Source: VFZS01 sp964353255
GTDB lineage: Bacteria; Acidobacteriota; Terriglobia; Bryobacterales; Bryobacteraceae
Assembly: GCA_964353255.1 (NCBI GenBank)
Contig: CAYGVJ010000027.1
Span: 1-44,205, forward strand
DNA: 44,205 bases
Direction of reading: 5' to 3'
Position numbers and translations under genes: made by a program
Shown here: piece after piece, positions 10,301 to 16,240 of the stretch
Layout: every line of letters starts with the position of its first letter
Position numbering within the stretch: the stretch's first letter is position 1
The notes under the pieces: generated by a model
The model's input: the letters and a program-made list of their open reading frames with translations, nothing else
Databases searched by the model: none
Told to the model about the DNA's origin: nothing

Positions 10301-10862
10301 GAACGTCATGGCCGCGTTGCTGCGGCTGCTCTCGGAAGGCACGCTGGCCGATCACGAGGGCAGCCTGGCCGACGCTCGCAACACCATCATCATCATGACC
10401 TCCAACCTGCTCGGCGGGCCGAAAGACGCCAAGCGCATCGGGTTCACGGGCGAAGGCGCGGGCACGGCCCCGGTGACGCAAACCGAGCTGCGCGCTTTGC
10501 TGGAGCGCCATTTCCCCAGCAAGTTGATCGATCGCCTGGACGCCATCGTGCGCTTCAACCCGCTGGCGTCGCCGGATCTCGAAGCCATTGGTGGTCAGAA
10601 GGTGGCGGAACTGGTGGCACGGCTATCCACGCTGTACGGCGTCTCAATCGAGGTGCGCCCGGGCGTGCTGGCCTGGCTGGCCCGCAAAGCCGCCACGGAA
10701 GGCCAGGGCGCGCGCAACATACAGCGCACCATTGACGAGCACCTGGGCGGGGTCCTCCTTGGCGCCGTCTCGAATCTGCCCGCCGGCTCCCCGGCCCGCC
10801 TGGCGCTGGCGGTGCTGGCGGACGGGAGCGGCATCGAGTGCCTGCTGGAGCGGGGAAGGTGA
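4386..10862 (+). CDS. Ser/Thr kinase - cyclase-like - CHAT protease - Clp_N - ClpB/C AAA+ fusion
   Basis: A single 2158-aa chain. Domains in order: (1) Hanks-type kinase, about 11-275, with K46, an HCD catalytic loop at 138-140 (usual HRD), N145, DFD at 162-164 (usual DFG) and APE at 189-191. (2) Class III nucleotidyl-cyclase-like domain, about 312-478, keeping MGLHAGPV at 397-404 but lacking the usual first metal Asp. (3) CHAT caspase-like protease, about 560-925, with His779 in FGHG and Cys818 in LNACEGA. It carries a zinc ribbon with Cys656, 659, 673 and 676. (4) Helical Clp_N-like repeats, about 930-1545, including a near-tandem duplicate (about 1117-1255 and 1265-1400). (5) Two AAA+ modules of ClpB/ClpC type: Walker A at 1614-1621 and 1893-1900, Walker B acids at 1683-1684 and 1965-1966, and a pore motif GAPPGYVGY. 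Joint action in signalled unfolding and proteolysis is inferred. The open frame continues upstream, but the ATG at 4386 begins the kinase. Confidence 0.9.
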   Translation: MPREDPYVGKLLNGRYRIEERRGQGRYGCVYLARDEQVMSKKVVVKILLEEACQDRWFQSKFKRGVEALARVDHPGVVKALDLGRTPDGKPYLVMDFVEGTSLRALLRPEGMELERVAHILRQAGQALSAAHDKGVIHCDLKPENIMVQTYGEAEEVVKLIDFDVAKVIGSKVVGDTSGFTAGTEAYMAPERFQGRESPAADVYALGVIAYEMVTGKRPFNPDKPFELIEMQKGGIKVKPKDLRPALPADAERVILKALSFEAKDRQARARDFGEELWRALTVPEEEAPTIRTKVSPAAAPPVAGPPKLETAQVLFVEPVGHSKLDPEEQMRLFERLQQLIRGTAEFGKAHAENQLVCFSTGAGIALVFFGNPLAPVECARQVALALKEQPELEVRMGLHAGPVYRVADINLNLNVSGGGVVIAQSVAGYGEAGHILLSQTAADFLRQLRKWDRHLHDAGERRLGQARMRLYNLYTDEVGNPSAPGGRRRRPPRPRRPTRARAAPSLVCEPVVPEPVAPPPVAAETRPPGILTQIVGVSHRRDDRGQEGLIFAPVPLALDGVVPDQVFVPVKVQTLETLIEDVRRSMEELTQRALVGQKRGGLGIEAAAARLTRRALPPGGFAGLVASGVHPQLDLIQDVASDIPWEVLEETHFRCAKCRRLSFAQQSESPYCPVCGELMEPAGGKLALCYHLAHLVRGRGRPGGDGNEFLFVEDPTEDLCDPKKDPAGVCAGHLGELRQVVERHGFTVNLLARRNATVGRVLRALENPALAGIYYFGHGYFPRGGDEGLLVLADGELQASQIEEAAPAARLVFLNACEGAATGRDWSLENRARSVAHAFARGGRGKVVIAPLCPVVNVQAAETALEFFRLASPSAPLGEALAQARRASFQRYEAGEAHLAWMAYRYFGDPNRALPAPVQRPVAVEPGVAVAAVSRVFGAGGQLDTELFSFGIDEVLIRAAKRRNLQNRKLLSVTDFVCGLIRKGDLTRDVLRREGVDPDKLYEDAGAQPEPGAPAASAPKQGAEESLVGVVSRWIVRAKEDFSEDLVRLLEDADRLAQQRTARAEDRRISEQDLLESLTPGGEWRKGMVIQLPPAAALARRLAEREAATQLDENGAISLAGLDRPARKIVETAHNLAQQRGVFPISNRLMLAALVEDRDGWGGRVCRAAEIDPELLFLLMIAVTEAEDKNRSPQSFGLSPDACQRIVLPVLEEAGRLAAGRPVGERELFRAFCAKAHEGFKEWLKKPPMPVDLDALKDLDLQKEAPLNSLDAGARKIVDTAHALAQERGVFPIPNRLLLAAFVSDPQRHAAEVFQTNGILPAAVHAELVRSVRGGARVNFPLDEAACEKAVTPVLERACQLAAGQPVSEKTLFQAFCQVAPPELKQWLREGGIDLDLLGGEELGRPQVAVSPGEGVPGPANYLGRILGASKDLARASGWNAVRTPHLFVAMIGDGGGRLGQWFQASGVPLDEIQRLILSVVPAQPGPLEPGAPVTLSENAEAVVRRAHELAASRGRQQVTEDDLLEAFFAGGGGVVGQVLESLGLTGPQPAGVPAQAALPRPGRRSALDQFGVDLTEKARRGQLPNIVGRDNEVETAIQTLLLTESANPLLVGEAGVGKTAIVEGIAQRIAQGRCPAKLRLMRVIELSAGGLVANTRLRGEFEQRIQEVLAEARENVILFIDEIHTIVGAGAAEGAGPDAGNMLKAALARGEVRLIGATTHGEFKRTIARDRALSRRFQVQIIGPPSREATIQVLSARQRAFEQHHGVRITEEAKAAAVDLSGRYIVDKQWPAKARDVLERACVLAVTEAAADRTVEVTREHVAKAVSRQTGVPLERVSASDLTALASLEDNIGTRIFGQQEAVRTVAAAIRRGRQGLAGPNRPWGVFLFVGPPGVGKTELAKVIAELVYGGGDGLIRFDMADFAEPHSVAKLIGAPPGYVGYDQGAPLVERLRRQPYALLLFDEIEHAHENVMAALLRLLSEGTLADHEGSLADARNTIIIMTSNLLGGPKDAKRIGFTGEGAGTAPVTQTELRALLERHFPSKLIDRLDAIVRFNPLASPDLEAIGGQKVAELVARLSTLYGVSIEVRPGVLAWLARKAATEGQGARNIQRTIDEHLGGVLLGAVSNLPAGSPARLALAVLADGSGIECLLERGR

Positions 10863-10918
10863 GGGGGGCCGCCAACTTTTTGCTGGTGCACTTGGTAGTA
10901 TGGTTGACGGAGGGCAAC

Positions 10919-11206
10919 GTGCGGAGCATCGCGATTCAGCGGGTGGGCGAGTTGCGCGCTCGGGAGAGAGAAGCCCTGGAACTATTGCTCGGCCGCCCCC
11001 TTCAGCAGAACGAAGAAGTAAGCATCCGGAGTTATCCCCACGACCTCCTGCCCGAAGACGCGGCCAGGCGGCGCGCCGCCGGCGACCTCGCGTCGCTTCT
11101 GGCGCAGCGATCCGAGCGGACCAGAGACCTCTCAGAATCAGAGCTGGATCGCGCCGCGGATGAGGCGATCCGTTTGGTGCGCTCGGGCGACTCCGAGGAG
11201 CGGTGA
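10919..11206 (+). CDS. Putative antitoxin of a PIN-domain pair
   Basis: A 95-aa charged, helical protein with no motif I can name. The GTG start follows GGAGGG by 4 nt. The frame is open upstream. Its last codons overlap the start of the PIN gene (GTGA), the usual coupling for an antitoxin-toxin pair. Identification rests on small size, position and overlap, not on a recognised DNA-binding fold. Confidence 0.5.
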   Translation: MRSIAIQRVGELRAREREALELLLGRPLQQNEEVSIRSYPHDLLPEDAARRRAAGDLASLLAQRSERTRDLSESELDRAADEAIRLVRSGDSEER

Positions 11207-11628
11207 GGATCGTACTGGATACGAACGTGCTCGTGCGGGCGTTCGTCAGTGCGCGTGGGCCGGCGGCCGAGGTGTTGCGCCGGGTGGCGACGGGGCATCG
11301 CCTTTTGCTTTCGCCCTACCTGCTGGACGAAGTGGAGAGAGTACTCGCGTACCCCCGTCTTCGGAAGACAGCCCGCTTTGAACCGGGAGACGTGGAGAGA
11401 TTCCTGAATCTCTTGATCGAGGCCGGCGAGCTGGTTTTCCCGATGGTTGACACGCCGGCTCCAGTTTCCGATCCGAACGACATCGCGATTCTCCACACCG
11501 CTGCCGATGGGAAAGCCGAGGTTCTCTGCACGCTCGACCGGCACCTGTTCCAACCCGAAGTTGTCGCTTGGTGTGAGGACCTCGGCATCCGGGTTGAACG
11601 CGACGTCGAGTTGCTTCAGCGGCCCTGA
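11203..11628 (+). CDS. PIN-domain toxin (COG1569-like)
   Basis: The 141-aa protein has the PIN signature: LDTNVLVRAF near the N-terminus (D6), acidic residues in LDEVERVL, DPND and CTLDRHLF. PIN toxins are Mg-dependent RNases that cleave tRNA, rRNA or mRNA. The GTG start overlaps the stop of the upstream small gene by 4 bp. The pair sits directly after the large fusion gene and could be either a separate TA module or an appendage of that cluster. The former is more likely. Confidence 0.8.
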   Translation: MRIVLDTNVLVRAFVSARGPAAEVLRRVATGHRLLLSPYLLDEVERVLAYPRLRKTARFEPGDVERFLNLLIEAGELVFPMVDTPAPVSDPNDIAILHTAADGKAEVLCTLDRHLFQPEVVAWCEDLGIRVERDVELLQRP

Positions 11629-11719
11629 GACTGCCGGAATGCGCCCGGAGTCCCCTGCGGTGTCAGTGTGGGCCCGAGCAAGCTCGACCGGGTTCAAGTG
11701 GCCCCTGCGCGCGGCCGTC

Positions 11720-12412
11720 CTACCGCGCGGCCTCCCGCAGAAACTCGCCGACGGCCTGCGCGAATCTCTTCGGCTGTTCGTTAAAGACGAAGTGACCGGC
11801 TCCGTCAATGCGGACGAACCGTGATGCGGGAAACCACGCGGCGAAGGCCCGGCTGACGGCTTCCGGCTGCAAATCCTCGCCGCCGTGGATCACCAGCACC
11901 GGGACCTTGACAGTCCGGTAGGCAGACGAGTAATCATGTTGCTGGCCCATGCTCAGATACACGGCGAGCGGCAGATAGCCCGCGCCGGACACGTCGCCAC
12001 TGCCCGCTTCGGGGATGTTCGCCGCCGCTCCGTAGAACCGGGCCAAGCGGCCATAGAACGCCGACGACTCCGCCTCAGTCCGGCGAAACGCCGCCCAGAA
12101 ATTAAAGTACTCTCCCAAGTAAGCCCCGTACTCCGGTTGCATGTTCTCCGGCAGTTTCTGCCGCACGAGATCGAAGAGGCTGGGCCCGGAACCCGGCATT
12201 ACGGCCAGGTTCGCAGGGGCCACGAAAACCAGCGCCGCGACGCGCCACCGCTGCGCGTCTGCCGGATCGGGGCCCGGCGCTTCGTCCGCCCTCAGGACGG
12301 CGCGCGCGTCGCCCGGTCGGTACATAGGCCCGGCCATCCCCTGCCGAACCTGCGCTGCGGCCAATGCCAAGACGAGCGCCACAGAGAAACCTCCCCACAG
12401 CCAGATCCGCAT
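11720..12412 (-). pseudogene. Alpha/beta hydrolase with internal deletion of the nucleophile region
   Basis: A 230-aa open frame with a strong ribosome site (GGAGGAG) and an N-terminal signal segment. The N-terminal leader (MYRPGDARAVLRADE) and the C-terminal half (VAALVFVAPA, then VPVLVIHGGEDLQ and GAGHFVFNEQ with the catalytic His) match secreted prolyl-aminopeptidase-like hydrolases. The central part that should hold the HGGPG oxyanion segment and the GxSxG nucleophile is absent. The two parts join in frame near residue 58. The product would lack the catalytic Ser. A repurposed, non-enzymatic protein is possible but less likely. Confidence 0.65.
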
Positions 12413-12492
12413 ATCTCCTCCTTCAATCCTCCAGAGGCAGCCAGAGTTCGGTGCGCAACTGCTCCGGAGGAGTCGTAATGGGCGAGTTCACC

Positions 12493-13494
12493 CTACGGTT
12501 GAACCGCGTAGTACCCCTTGCGTGCCTGGACTTTGAGGTCCTTCTGGCGGGTGCGGACCTCGACGCGGCGGAAGCTGCCGTCGCGGAGGGCGCTGTCGGG
12601 CGTATAGCCCAGGGCGTACTGGCTGCGCATCTCCTCCTGGAGCTGGTCGAAGATTGCCGGCAAGGGGTTCTTCTTGTTGACCTCGAAAAGCCGCCCTCCG
12701 GTGTCTTCCGACATCCGGCGCAAGGCTGCATCGCTGGGGTAACCGAAGCCGAAGCCCCGGCCCCAGTAAGCTTGCGGATCAAGGTAGTGGATGCTGTAGA
12801 TGATGGCATCGGCCTTCTGCGCCGCGGCGAGCGCCTCTTCCAGTCTCACCCGGCTGCCCTGGTCCACCCCGTCGGTGATCAGCACCATGGCCTTGCGACC
12901 CACCTCCGGGCGCAGGCGCTCGTTGGCCGCCAGGTAGACCGCGTCGTAGAGCACCGTTCCCCGCGGCTTGGACATCGTGGGCACCGGGCCGGGCTGGATT
13001 CCGCCCGAGTCCGAGCGCATGCGCAGCTCATCGAGCGCGGCGCGCAGCAGTCGCGCCGAACCCGTCAGGTCCTGCATCAGCTCGGCGTCTGAACCGAAGC
13101 TGATCAGAAAAGCCAGGTCCTTGGGGCGCAGCACGGAGGAGAAGAACTGGGCAGCGGCCTGCCTTTCGATCTCAATGAGGCGCTCCTGGCTGCGGCTGAC
13201 GTCCACCAGCAGGCCGATGGTGAGCGGCAGATCGGTCTGGCGGGTGAAGTACTTGATCTGCTGGGGGCGGCCCTCCTCGCTGACCAGGAAGTCGTCCTTG
13301 CCCAGCGCGCTTACCAGGCCGCCCTGCTTGTTGCGCACCGAGCAGAGGATGTTGACGACATCGACGTCCACCTTGATGGTGGGTACGGGTTCCTGCTCGG
13401 GCGGGGTTTGGCGGGGCCACTGGGCCAGGGCGCACGCCACAAGACCGGCTGGAGCCAACGAACGTAGCCACCACATACGGTTTCCGGCTGACAT
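12493..13494 (-). CDS. VWFA-related Acidobacterial-type protein
   Basis: The 333-aa protein has an N-terminal signal or lipoprotein-like segment, a beta region (KVDVDVVNILCSVRNKQG..VSALGKDDFLVSEEG), and a von Willebrand factor A domain. The MIDAS motif is complete (D98, S100, S102 in DVSRSQ). The C-terminus ends in KVQARKGYYA. This architecture is the VWFA-related family common in Acidobacteria and is the clearest taxonomic hint in the window. Function is unknown; VWA domains usually bind protein ligands through a metal. It is oriented with the hydrolase remnant and appears to be a standalone gene. Confidence 0.85.
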   Translation of the reverse strand: MSAGNRMWWLRSLAPAGLVACALAQWPRQTPPEQEPVPTIKVDVDVVNILCSVRNKQGGLVSALGKDDFLVSEEGRPQQIKYFTRQTDLPLTIGLLVDVSRSQERLIEIERQAAAQFFSSVLRPKDLAFLISFGSDAELMQDLTGSARLLRAALDELRMRSDSGGIQPGPVPTMSKPRGTVLYDAVYLAANERLRPEVGRKAMVLITDGVDQGSRVRLEEALAAAQKADAIIYSIHYLDPQAYWGRGFGFGYPSDAALRRMSEDTGGRLFEVNKKNPLPAIFDQLQEEMRSQYALGYTPDSALRDGSFRRVEVRTRQKDLKVQARKGYYAVQP

Positions 13495-13523
13495 ATGGTT
13501 GGATGTCTCCGGCGTAGCTCCCG

Positions 13524-13553
13524 TTACCGCCGCTTGCGGAAGATGGTCACCGC
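13524..13553 (-). pseudogene. Remnant of a glycosidase C-terminus
   Basis: Read on the minus strand this gives AVTIFRKRR followed by a stop, almost identical to the end of GlgB in this window (AVTVFRKRRK, 16241-18421). Only the last ten or so codons remain. It is probably debris of a paralogous glycoside hydrolase left by deletion, but at 30 bp chance similarity cannot be excluded. Confidence 0.4.
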
Positions 13554-13559
13554 CCGCGG

Positions 13560-13619
13560 TTCACGGCGGTGAAGGGCATCGGCATCTGGACGGCTCAGAT
13601 GCTCCTGATCTTCGCCCTG
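13560..13619 (+). pseudogene. HhH-GPD (AlkA-type) DNA glycosylase remnant
   Basis: The frame reads TAVKGIGIWTAQM then LLIFAL, which matches the helix-hairpin-helix segment of AlkA-type 3-methyladenine glycosylases (usual form VKGIGPWTAQMFLIFAL). Both sides are unrelated sequence, and the 59-bp repeat begins at its 3' end. Only this 20-codon core remains, so it is a decayed gene. Confidence 0.6.
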
Positions 13620-13675
13620 CGCCGCCGGCGCCCTCATGCGGCGTTCGGTCCGGGCGTAAGCGGGTGAGGGGGCGG
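13617..13675. repeat. 59-bp dispersed repeat, copy A
   Basis: Matches 14645-14703 at 56 of 59 positions. It contains an inverted repeat CGCCGC/GCGGCG and ends in GTGAGGGGGCGG. It directly follows the AlkA remnant. Copy B directly follows the ~280-bp repeat, so the unit seems to mark rearrangement junctions. Confidence 0.7.
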
Positions 13676-13716
13676 CCGTCGCCTGGAGCGCCTTGTTAGA
13701 CCCTTAGCGCCCATCG

Positions 13717-13932
13717 CTACCGGACGGTCTGCTTACGCGTTTGGCTCACGGATCGAATGTCCCGGCGCAGCCAGGCGTTCACCACTGCTCCGATACTAGC
13801 GCCCTTCTTCCTGGCCCGCTCTCGCACGACCCTGGCAACGTCGGACTCCAGGTAAACAGGGATGTTCAATTCCACACCAGGGCGGTAAAACTTTCCCCGT
13901 TCCCCCGTCGAGAAATCGTATTCCTTCTTCAT
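13717..13932 (-). CDS. brnA: BrnA-type antitoxin
   Basis: The 71-aa protein begins MKKEYDFSTGERGKFY, the characteristic BrnA start, followed by a ribbon-helix-helix-like segment ending in AVVNAWLRRDI. BrnA binds and neutralises BrnT and represses the operon. It overlaps brnT by 4 bp (ATGA) and lies downstream of it, the normal brnTA order. The pair looks intact although it is surrounded by debris. Confidence 0.85.
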   Translation of the reverse strand: MKKEYDFSTGERGKFYRPGVELNIPVYLESDVARVVRERARKKGASIGAVVNAWLRRDIRSVSQTRKQTVR

Positions 13933-14228
13933 CGTTGAATTCCCTCGTACTGCCTAGCCTCTCGCTTGGTGGCTCTCCGTGCCGAAATGATACGTACCTT
14001 CCATTCTTGCGCTGAAACCCCTGAAAACGTGTGGACGAGAACCAGGAGCCTTCCGCGACTGTCCCGCCCAATAGTCACCCATGGTTCCTCTGCTTCACTG
14101 TGCTCCTGGTCAAAGATGGAAACGGCCAAGGGATCCAGGAAGAGCTCGGCAGCCCACTCGAAGGTGATCCCGTGCTTGCGCAGATTCTGCTTCGCCTTGA
14201 CGGGGTCCCACTGGAAAGTGTAACGCAA
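13929..14228 (-). CDS. brnT: BrnT-type ribonuclease toxin
   Basis: The 99-aa protein carries the BrnT pattern: FQWDPVKAKQNLRKHGITFEWA, a central FLDPLAVSIFDQEHS, and ending RIISARRATKREARQYE. BrnT is a RelE-fold mRNA interferase. Translation appears to begin at TTG, preceded by GGGGTGAGAG as a possible ribosome site. It is followed by brnA with a 4-bp overlap. Confidence 0.85.
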   Translation of the reverse strand: MRYTFQWDPVKAKQNLRKHGITFEWAAELFLDPLAVSIFDQEHSEAEEPWVTIGRDSRGRLLVLVHTFSGVSAQEWKVRIISARRATKREARQYEGIQR

Positions 14229-14368
14229 CTCTCACCCCCACCGGCTGGCCCTACCGGCTCGGGCGCTCAGGCGCGGCCCGCTTGGCACCTTCCGCCGAGG
14301 CCCGGCTGCCGGGACTCAGCATACCTCAAAGTACCGCCCTCCGGTGGCCCGCAGCCGCCGGTCGGGCC

Positions 14369-14645
14369 AACTCACAGGATTCTTAGCCTGCCGGTTGCGG
14401 CGCTCAGAGTCAGAGGAGCCGCACGAAGCCTCCGCCCCGCAACCGGTGGGCTGAAAATCAGTTGGGGCAAACCGCTGCCCTTCGCCAACCTATGCGGATT
14501 GTATCGCCTCGTGGAGTTCCCGGCAACGCAGCGGGGGGCCGCCCCTGGTGCCCGTACTGCACGGCGGCTTCTTGGCACCTTTGGCGCAGCCTGGAAGAGA
14601 AGGCGGGGCTGTAACCGAGCGGGGTGGGCTCCCCGCCGGCACTGC
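14369..14645. repeat. Direct repeat of about 280 bp, copy 1
   Basis: Aligned with 15459 onward at a constant offset of 1090 bp for the first ~180 bp, with roughly 85-90% identity by eye. It opens with an inverted repeat, AGCCTGCCGGTTGCGG and CCGCAACCGGTGGGCT, around a ~35-bp centre. Neither strand keeps a convincing gene, though a minus-strand phrase LQPRLLFQ is shared by both copies. The two copies flank the 14926-15429 gene. The rest of 14229-14925 holds copy B of the 59-bp repeat and the attC-like site. Confidence 0.75.
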
Positions 14646-14703
14646 TGCGCCGCCGGCGCCGTCATGCGGCGCTCGGTCCGGGCGTGAGCGGGTGAGGGGG
14701 CGG
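14645..14703. repeat. 59-bp dispersed repeat, copy B
   Basis: Second copy of 13617-13675, with three mismatches. It starts exactly where copy 1 of the larger repeat ends. It is followed by 59 bp of unremarkable sequence, then the attC-like site. Confidence 0.7.
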
Positions 14704-14762
14704 CAGAAAAGGAGTTGGGGGCCAGGTCAACGCTGCGGGGAACAGCCGTCCATACAGCTTTC

Positions 14763-14832
14763 CCCTAACGGTCGTGCTCAGCCCCGTTGCGAAGCGAAGG
14801 GAAGCAACGTCGGCTGCAACACGGTGTTAGGC
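14763..14832 (+). other. attC-like integron recombination site
   Basis: A 70-bp imperfect palindrome bounded by CCCTAAC (14763-14769) and GTTAGGC (14826-14832), the latter an exact GTTRRRY core. The inner arms CGTGCTCAGCC and GGCTGCAACACGG pair with an unpaired base, and a central stem CGTTGC/GCAACG closes it. This is the layout of attC sites. The 5' core departs from RYYYAAC at one base. No integrase gene is in the window, so this would be a solitary or cassette-remnant site. Confidence 0.5.
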
Positions 14833-14925
14833 GCATTTTCAAGAATGCAGGCCCTTTCTCGCCTCTTCATTCGCGTGGGATGCCCGGCGCTCCTACCTCC
14901 TGTTCGTAACATCATCCCGCAATTG

Positions 14926-15429
14926 CTAGCGACCTATTGCCCGCTCGTAGCTCCAATAGACTCCACAAAATGGACAGGTCTGACCGGCACGGGCACTCAG
15001 GGGCATTGCCTTCCCACATCTGCCACAGAACTTTCCTGTGCAGGCCGCAAAGAAATGTCCGAAGACTCCGCCGTATGGATTTGAACTTGCACGGCCTCGG
15101 CTTAGTATTGCTAGGATAGTAAGTGCAAATGGGAAAATAAGCGCGAGTACAAACCAGTCCAACCGAGAACGGTCTAAAAGCTTTGCCAAGATTACCGAAA
15201 ACACTGGAGTACCTATCTGCACAGCCAGAAAAGCATAACTAAGCGGCTGCAATTCCATCACAAGTGTGGGATGAGAGAGAATAAAAATCAGGCTACGCGG
15301 CCAAAACGATAGAAGAATCCATAGGTGATTCAAATCCCAAGGAAGTGCGGTGGTGCGATAGACTAAATTGGCCGTGAACGCAAGATCCCCGCCCCCCAAG
15401 ACCAATGAGAGAAAGCGAGCGACTTTCAT
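14926..15429 (-). CDS. Small membrane protein with C-terminal zinc ribbon
   Basis: Not recognised as a named family. The 167-aa reading has about three or four hydrophobic segments (near residues 5-25, 38-55, 62-85 and 92-110). It ends in a short cytoplasmic tail with CGRC and CPFC, a zinc ribbon. The ATG at 15429 follows AGGAGG by 7 nt, so it is preferred over a start 7 codons upstream. Base composition is less GC-rich than its neighbours. It lies between the two copies of a large repeat and next to an attC-like site, all suggesting acquisition. Confidence 0.65.
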   Translation of the reverse strand: MKVARFLSLVLGGGDLAFTANLVYRTTALPWDLNHLWILLSFWPRSLIFILSHPTLVMELQPLSYAFLAVQIGTPVFSVILAKLLDRSRLDWFVLALIFPFALTILAILSRGRASSNPYGGVFGHFFAACTGKFCGRCGKAMPLSARAGQTCPFCGVYWSYERAIGR

Positions 15430-15458
15430 AATTATCCTCCTGCCAATCACTAGCGGTT

Positions 15459-15850
15459 AACTCAGAGGATTGTTAGCCTGCCGGTTGCGGCGCTCAGAGC
15501 CGGGGGAGCGGCAGGAAGCCTCCGCCCCGCAACCGGTGGGCTAAAAATCAGTTGGGCTGAACCGCTGCCCTACGCCAACCTATGGGGATTCTATCGCGCC
15601 GTGGGGTTCCACGCAAGGCAGCGCTGGCACGCCCCTGGCACCACTGGTGTCCTGTCCCGCAAGTTCTTTGACAATCGCAGCCTGTGTTACCGACAGGCTG
15701 AAGGCCTGTCCCACGACTACTCACTGCAAAGCTGTTTGCGGGACAGGAAACTAGCGCACGGTGGCCTGCTGGTACCTCTGGCGCAGTCTGGAAGAGAAGG
15801 CGGGGCTGTAGGGTTGCGGGGAGCGCTACCGACCGGGCCCGCTGCGGCGC
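15459..15850. repeat. Direct repeat of about 280 bp, copy 2 (interrupted)
   Basis: Corresponds to 14369-14645. Similarity runs from 15459 to about 15645, is broken by the hairpin element at 15650-15748, and resumes near 15757 (CGCACGGTGG, then CTCTGGCGCAGTCTGGAAGAGAAGG, given here in two parts of the run) to about 15850. Its right end abuts the truncated ParE toxin gene, so this copy probably replaced the toxin's 3' part. Confidence 0.7.
15650..15748. mobile_element. 99-bp hairpin element with 13-bp terminal inverted repeats
   Basis: Ends are TCCTGTCCCGCAA (15650-15662) and its exact complement TTGCGGGACAGGA (15736-15748). An inner inverted repeat ACAGGCTGAAGGCCTGT lies near 15692-15709. Copy 1 of the host repeat lacks this segment, so it is an insertion. 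A short ACT on both sides may be a target duplication. It has no coding capacity and would need an enzyme supplied in trans. Confidence 0.6.
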
Positions 15851-15853
15851 GCG

Positions 15854-15976
15854 GCGGCGGAGCGCGGACTGAAGGGCGGCCAGAAACTCATTGCCCAACC
15901 CGGCACGCTGCCGCTCGTACCAGAGAAACGCTTCATCGACATCCGCAGCAGCCGCCGGACGCAGAAGGACGGGCAT
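15854..15976 (-). pseudogene. ParE/RelE-type toxin, 3'-truncated
   Basis: The first 41 codons (VLLRPAAAADVDEAFLWYER, then QRAGLGNEFLAAL) are a classic ParE/RelE-superfamily N-terminus. After about residue 41 the frame runs into the repeat at 15459-15850, and the catalytic C-terminal half is gone. The ATG overlaps the antitoxin stop by one base (TGATG), so it was once coupled. The open frame continues through the repeat, but this is not toxin sequence. Confidence 0.75.
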
Positions 15977-16191
15977 CACTGGGCTCGACTGCGAATGCGG
16001 CCAAGCACCTCTTCCCAAGGGATGCCGACTGGGCCGTCTCGATCAAGCTCATCGAGCCGCCGGTCCAGCTCCTCGCGTTGCGCACTCGTCAGCGGGATCG
16101 CCTCCGGCGTCTGAGAGAGACTCTCCCAGAGCTGCTCCAAAAGGCGCAACCGTTCCTCGGGGCTGAGCTCAGCAATGGCGATCGTGCCCAC
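15976..16191 (-). CDS. Addiction-module antitoxin (Unstab_antitox family)
   Basis: The 71-aa protein has the typical pattern LSPEERLRLLEQLWESL, then LTSAQREELDRRLDELDRD and GIPWEEVLGRIRS. This family pairs with ParE/RelE toxins. It starts with GTG. It seems intact, but its toxin partner just downstream is truncated, leaving an orphan antitoxin that may still neutralise related toxins elsewhere. Confidence 0.85.
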   Translation of the reverse strand: MGTIAIAELSPEERLRLLEQLWESLSQTPEAIPLTSAQREELDRRLDELDRDGPVGIPWEEVLGRIRSRAQ

Positions 16192-16240
16192 GTAACAAGT
16201 ATACCCGGTCCTTCTTTCAGTAGACGGCGGGCATGAGGCG

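Noticed and set aside
13690..13698. GTTAGAC as a second attC core, making BrnTA a cassette
   Set aside because: No matching complementary core or folded arms within 150 bp upstream.
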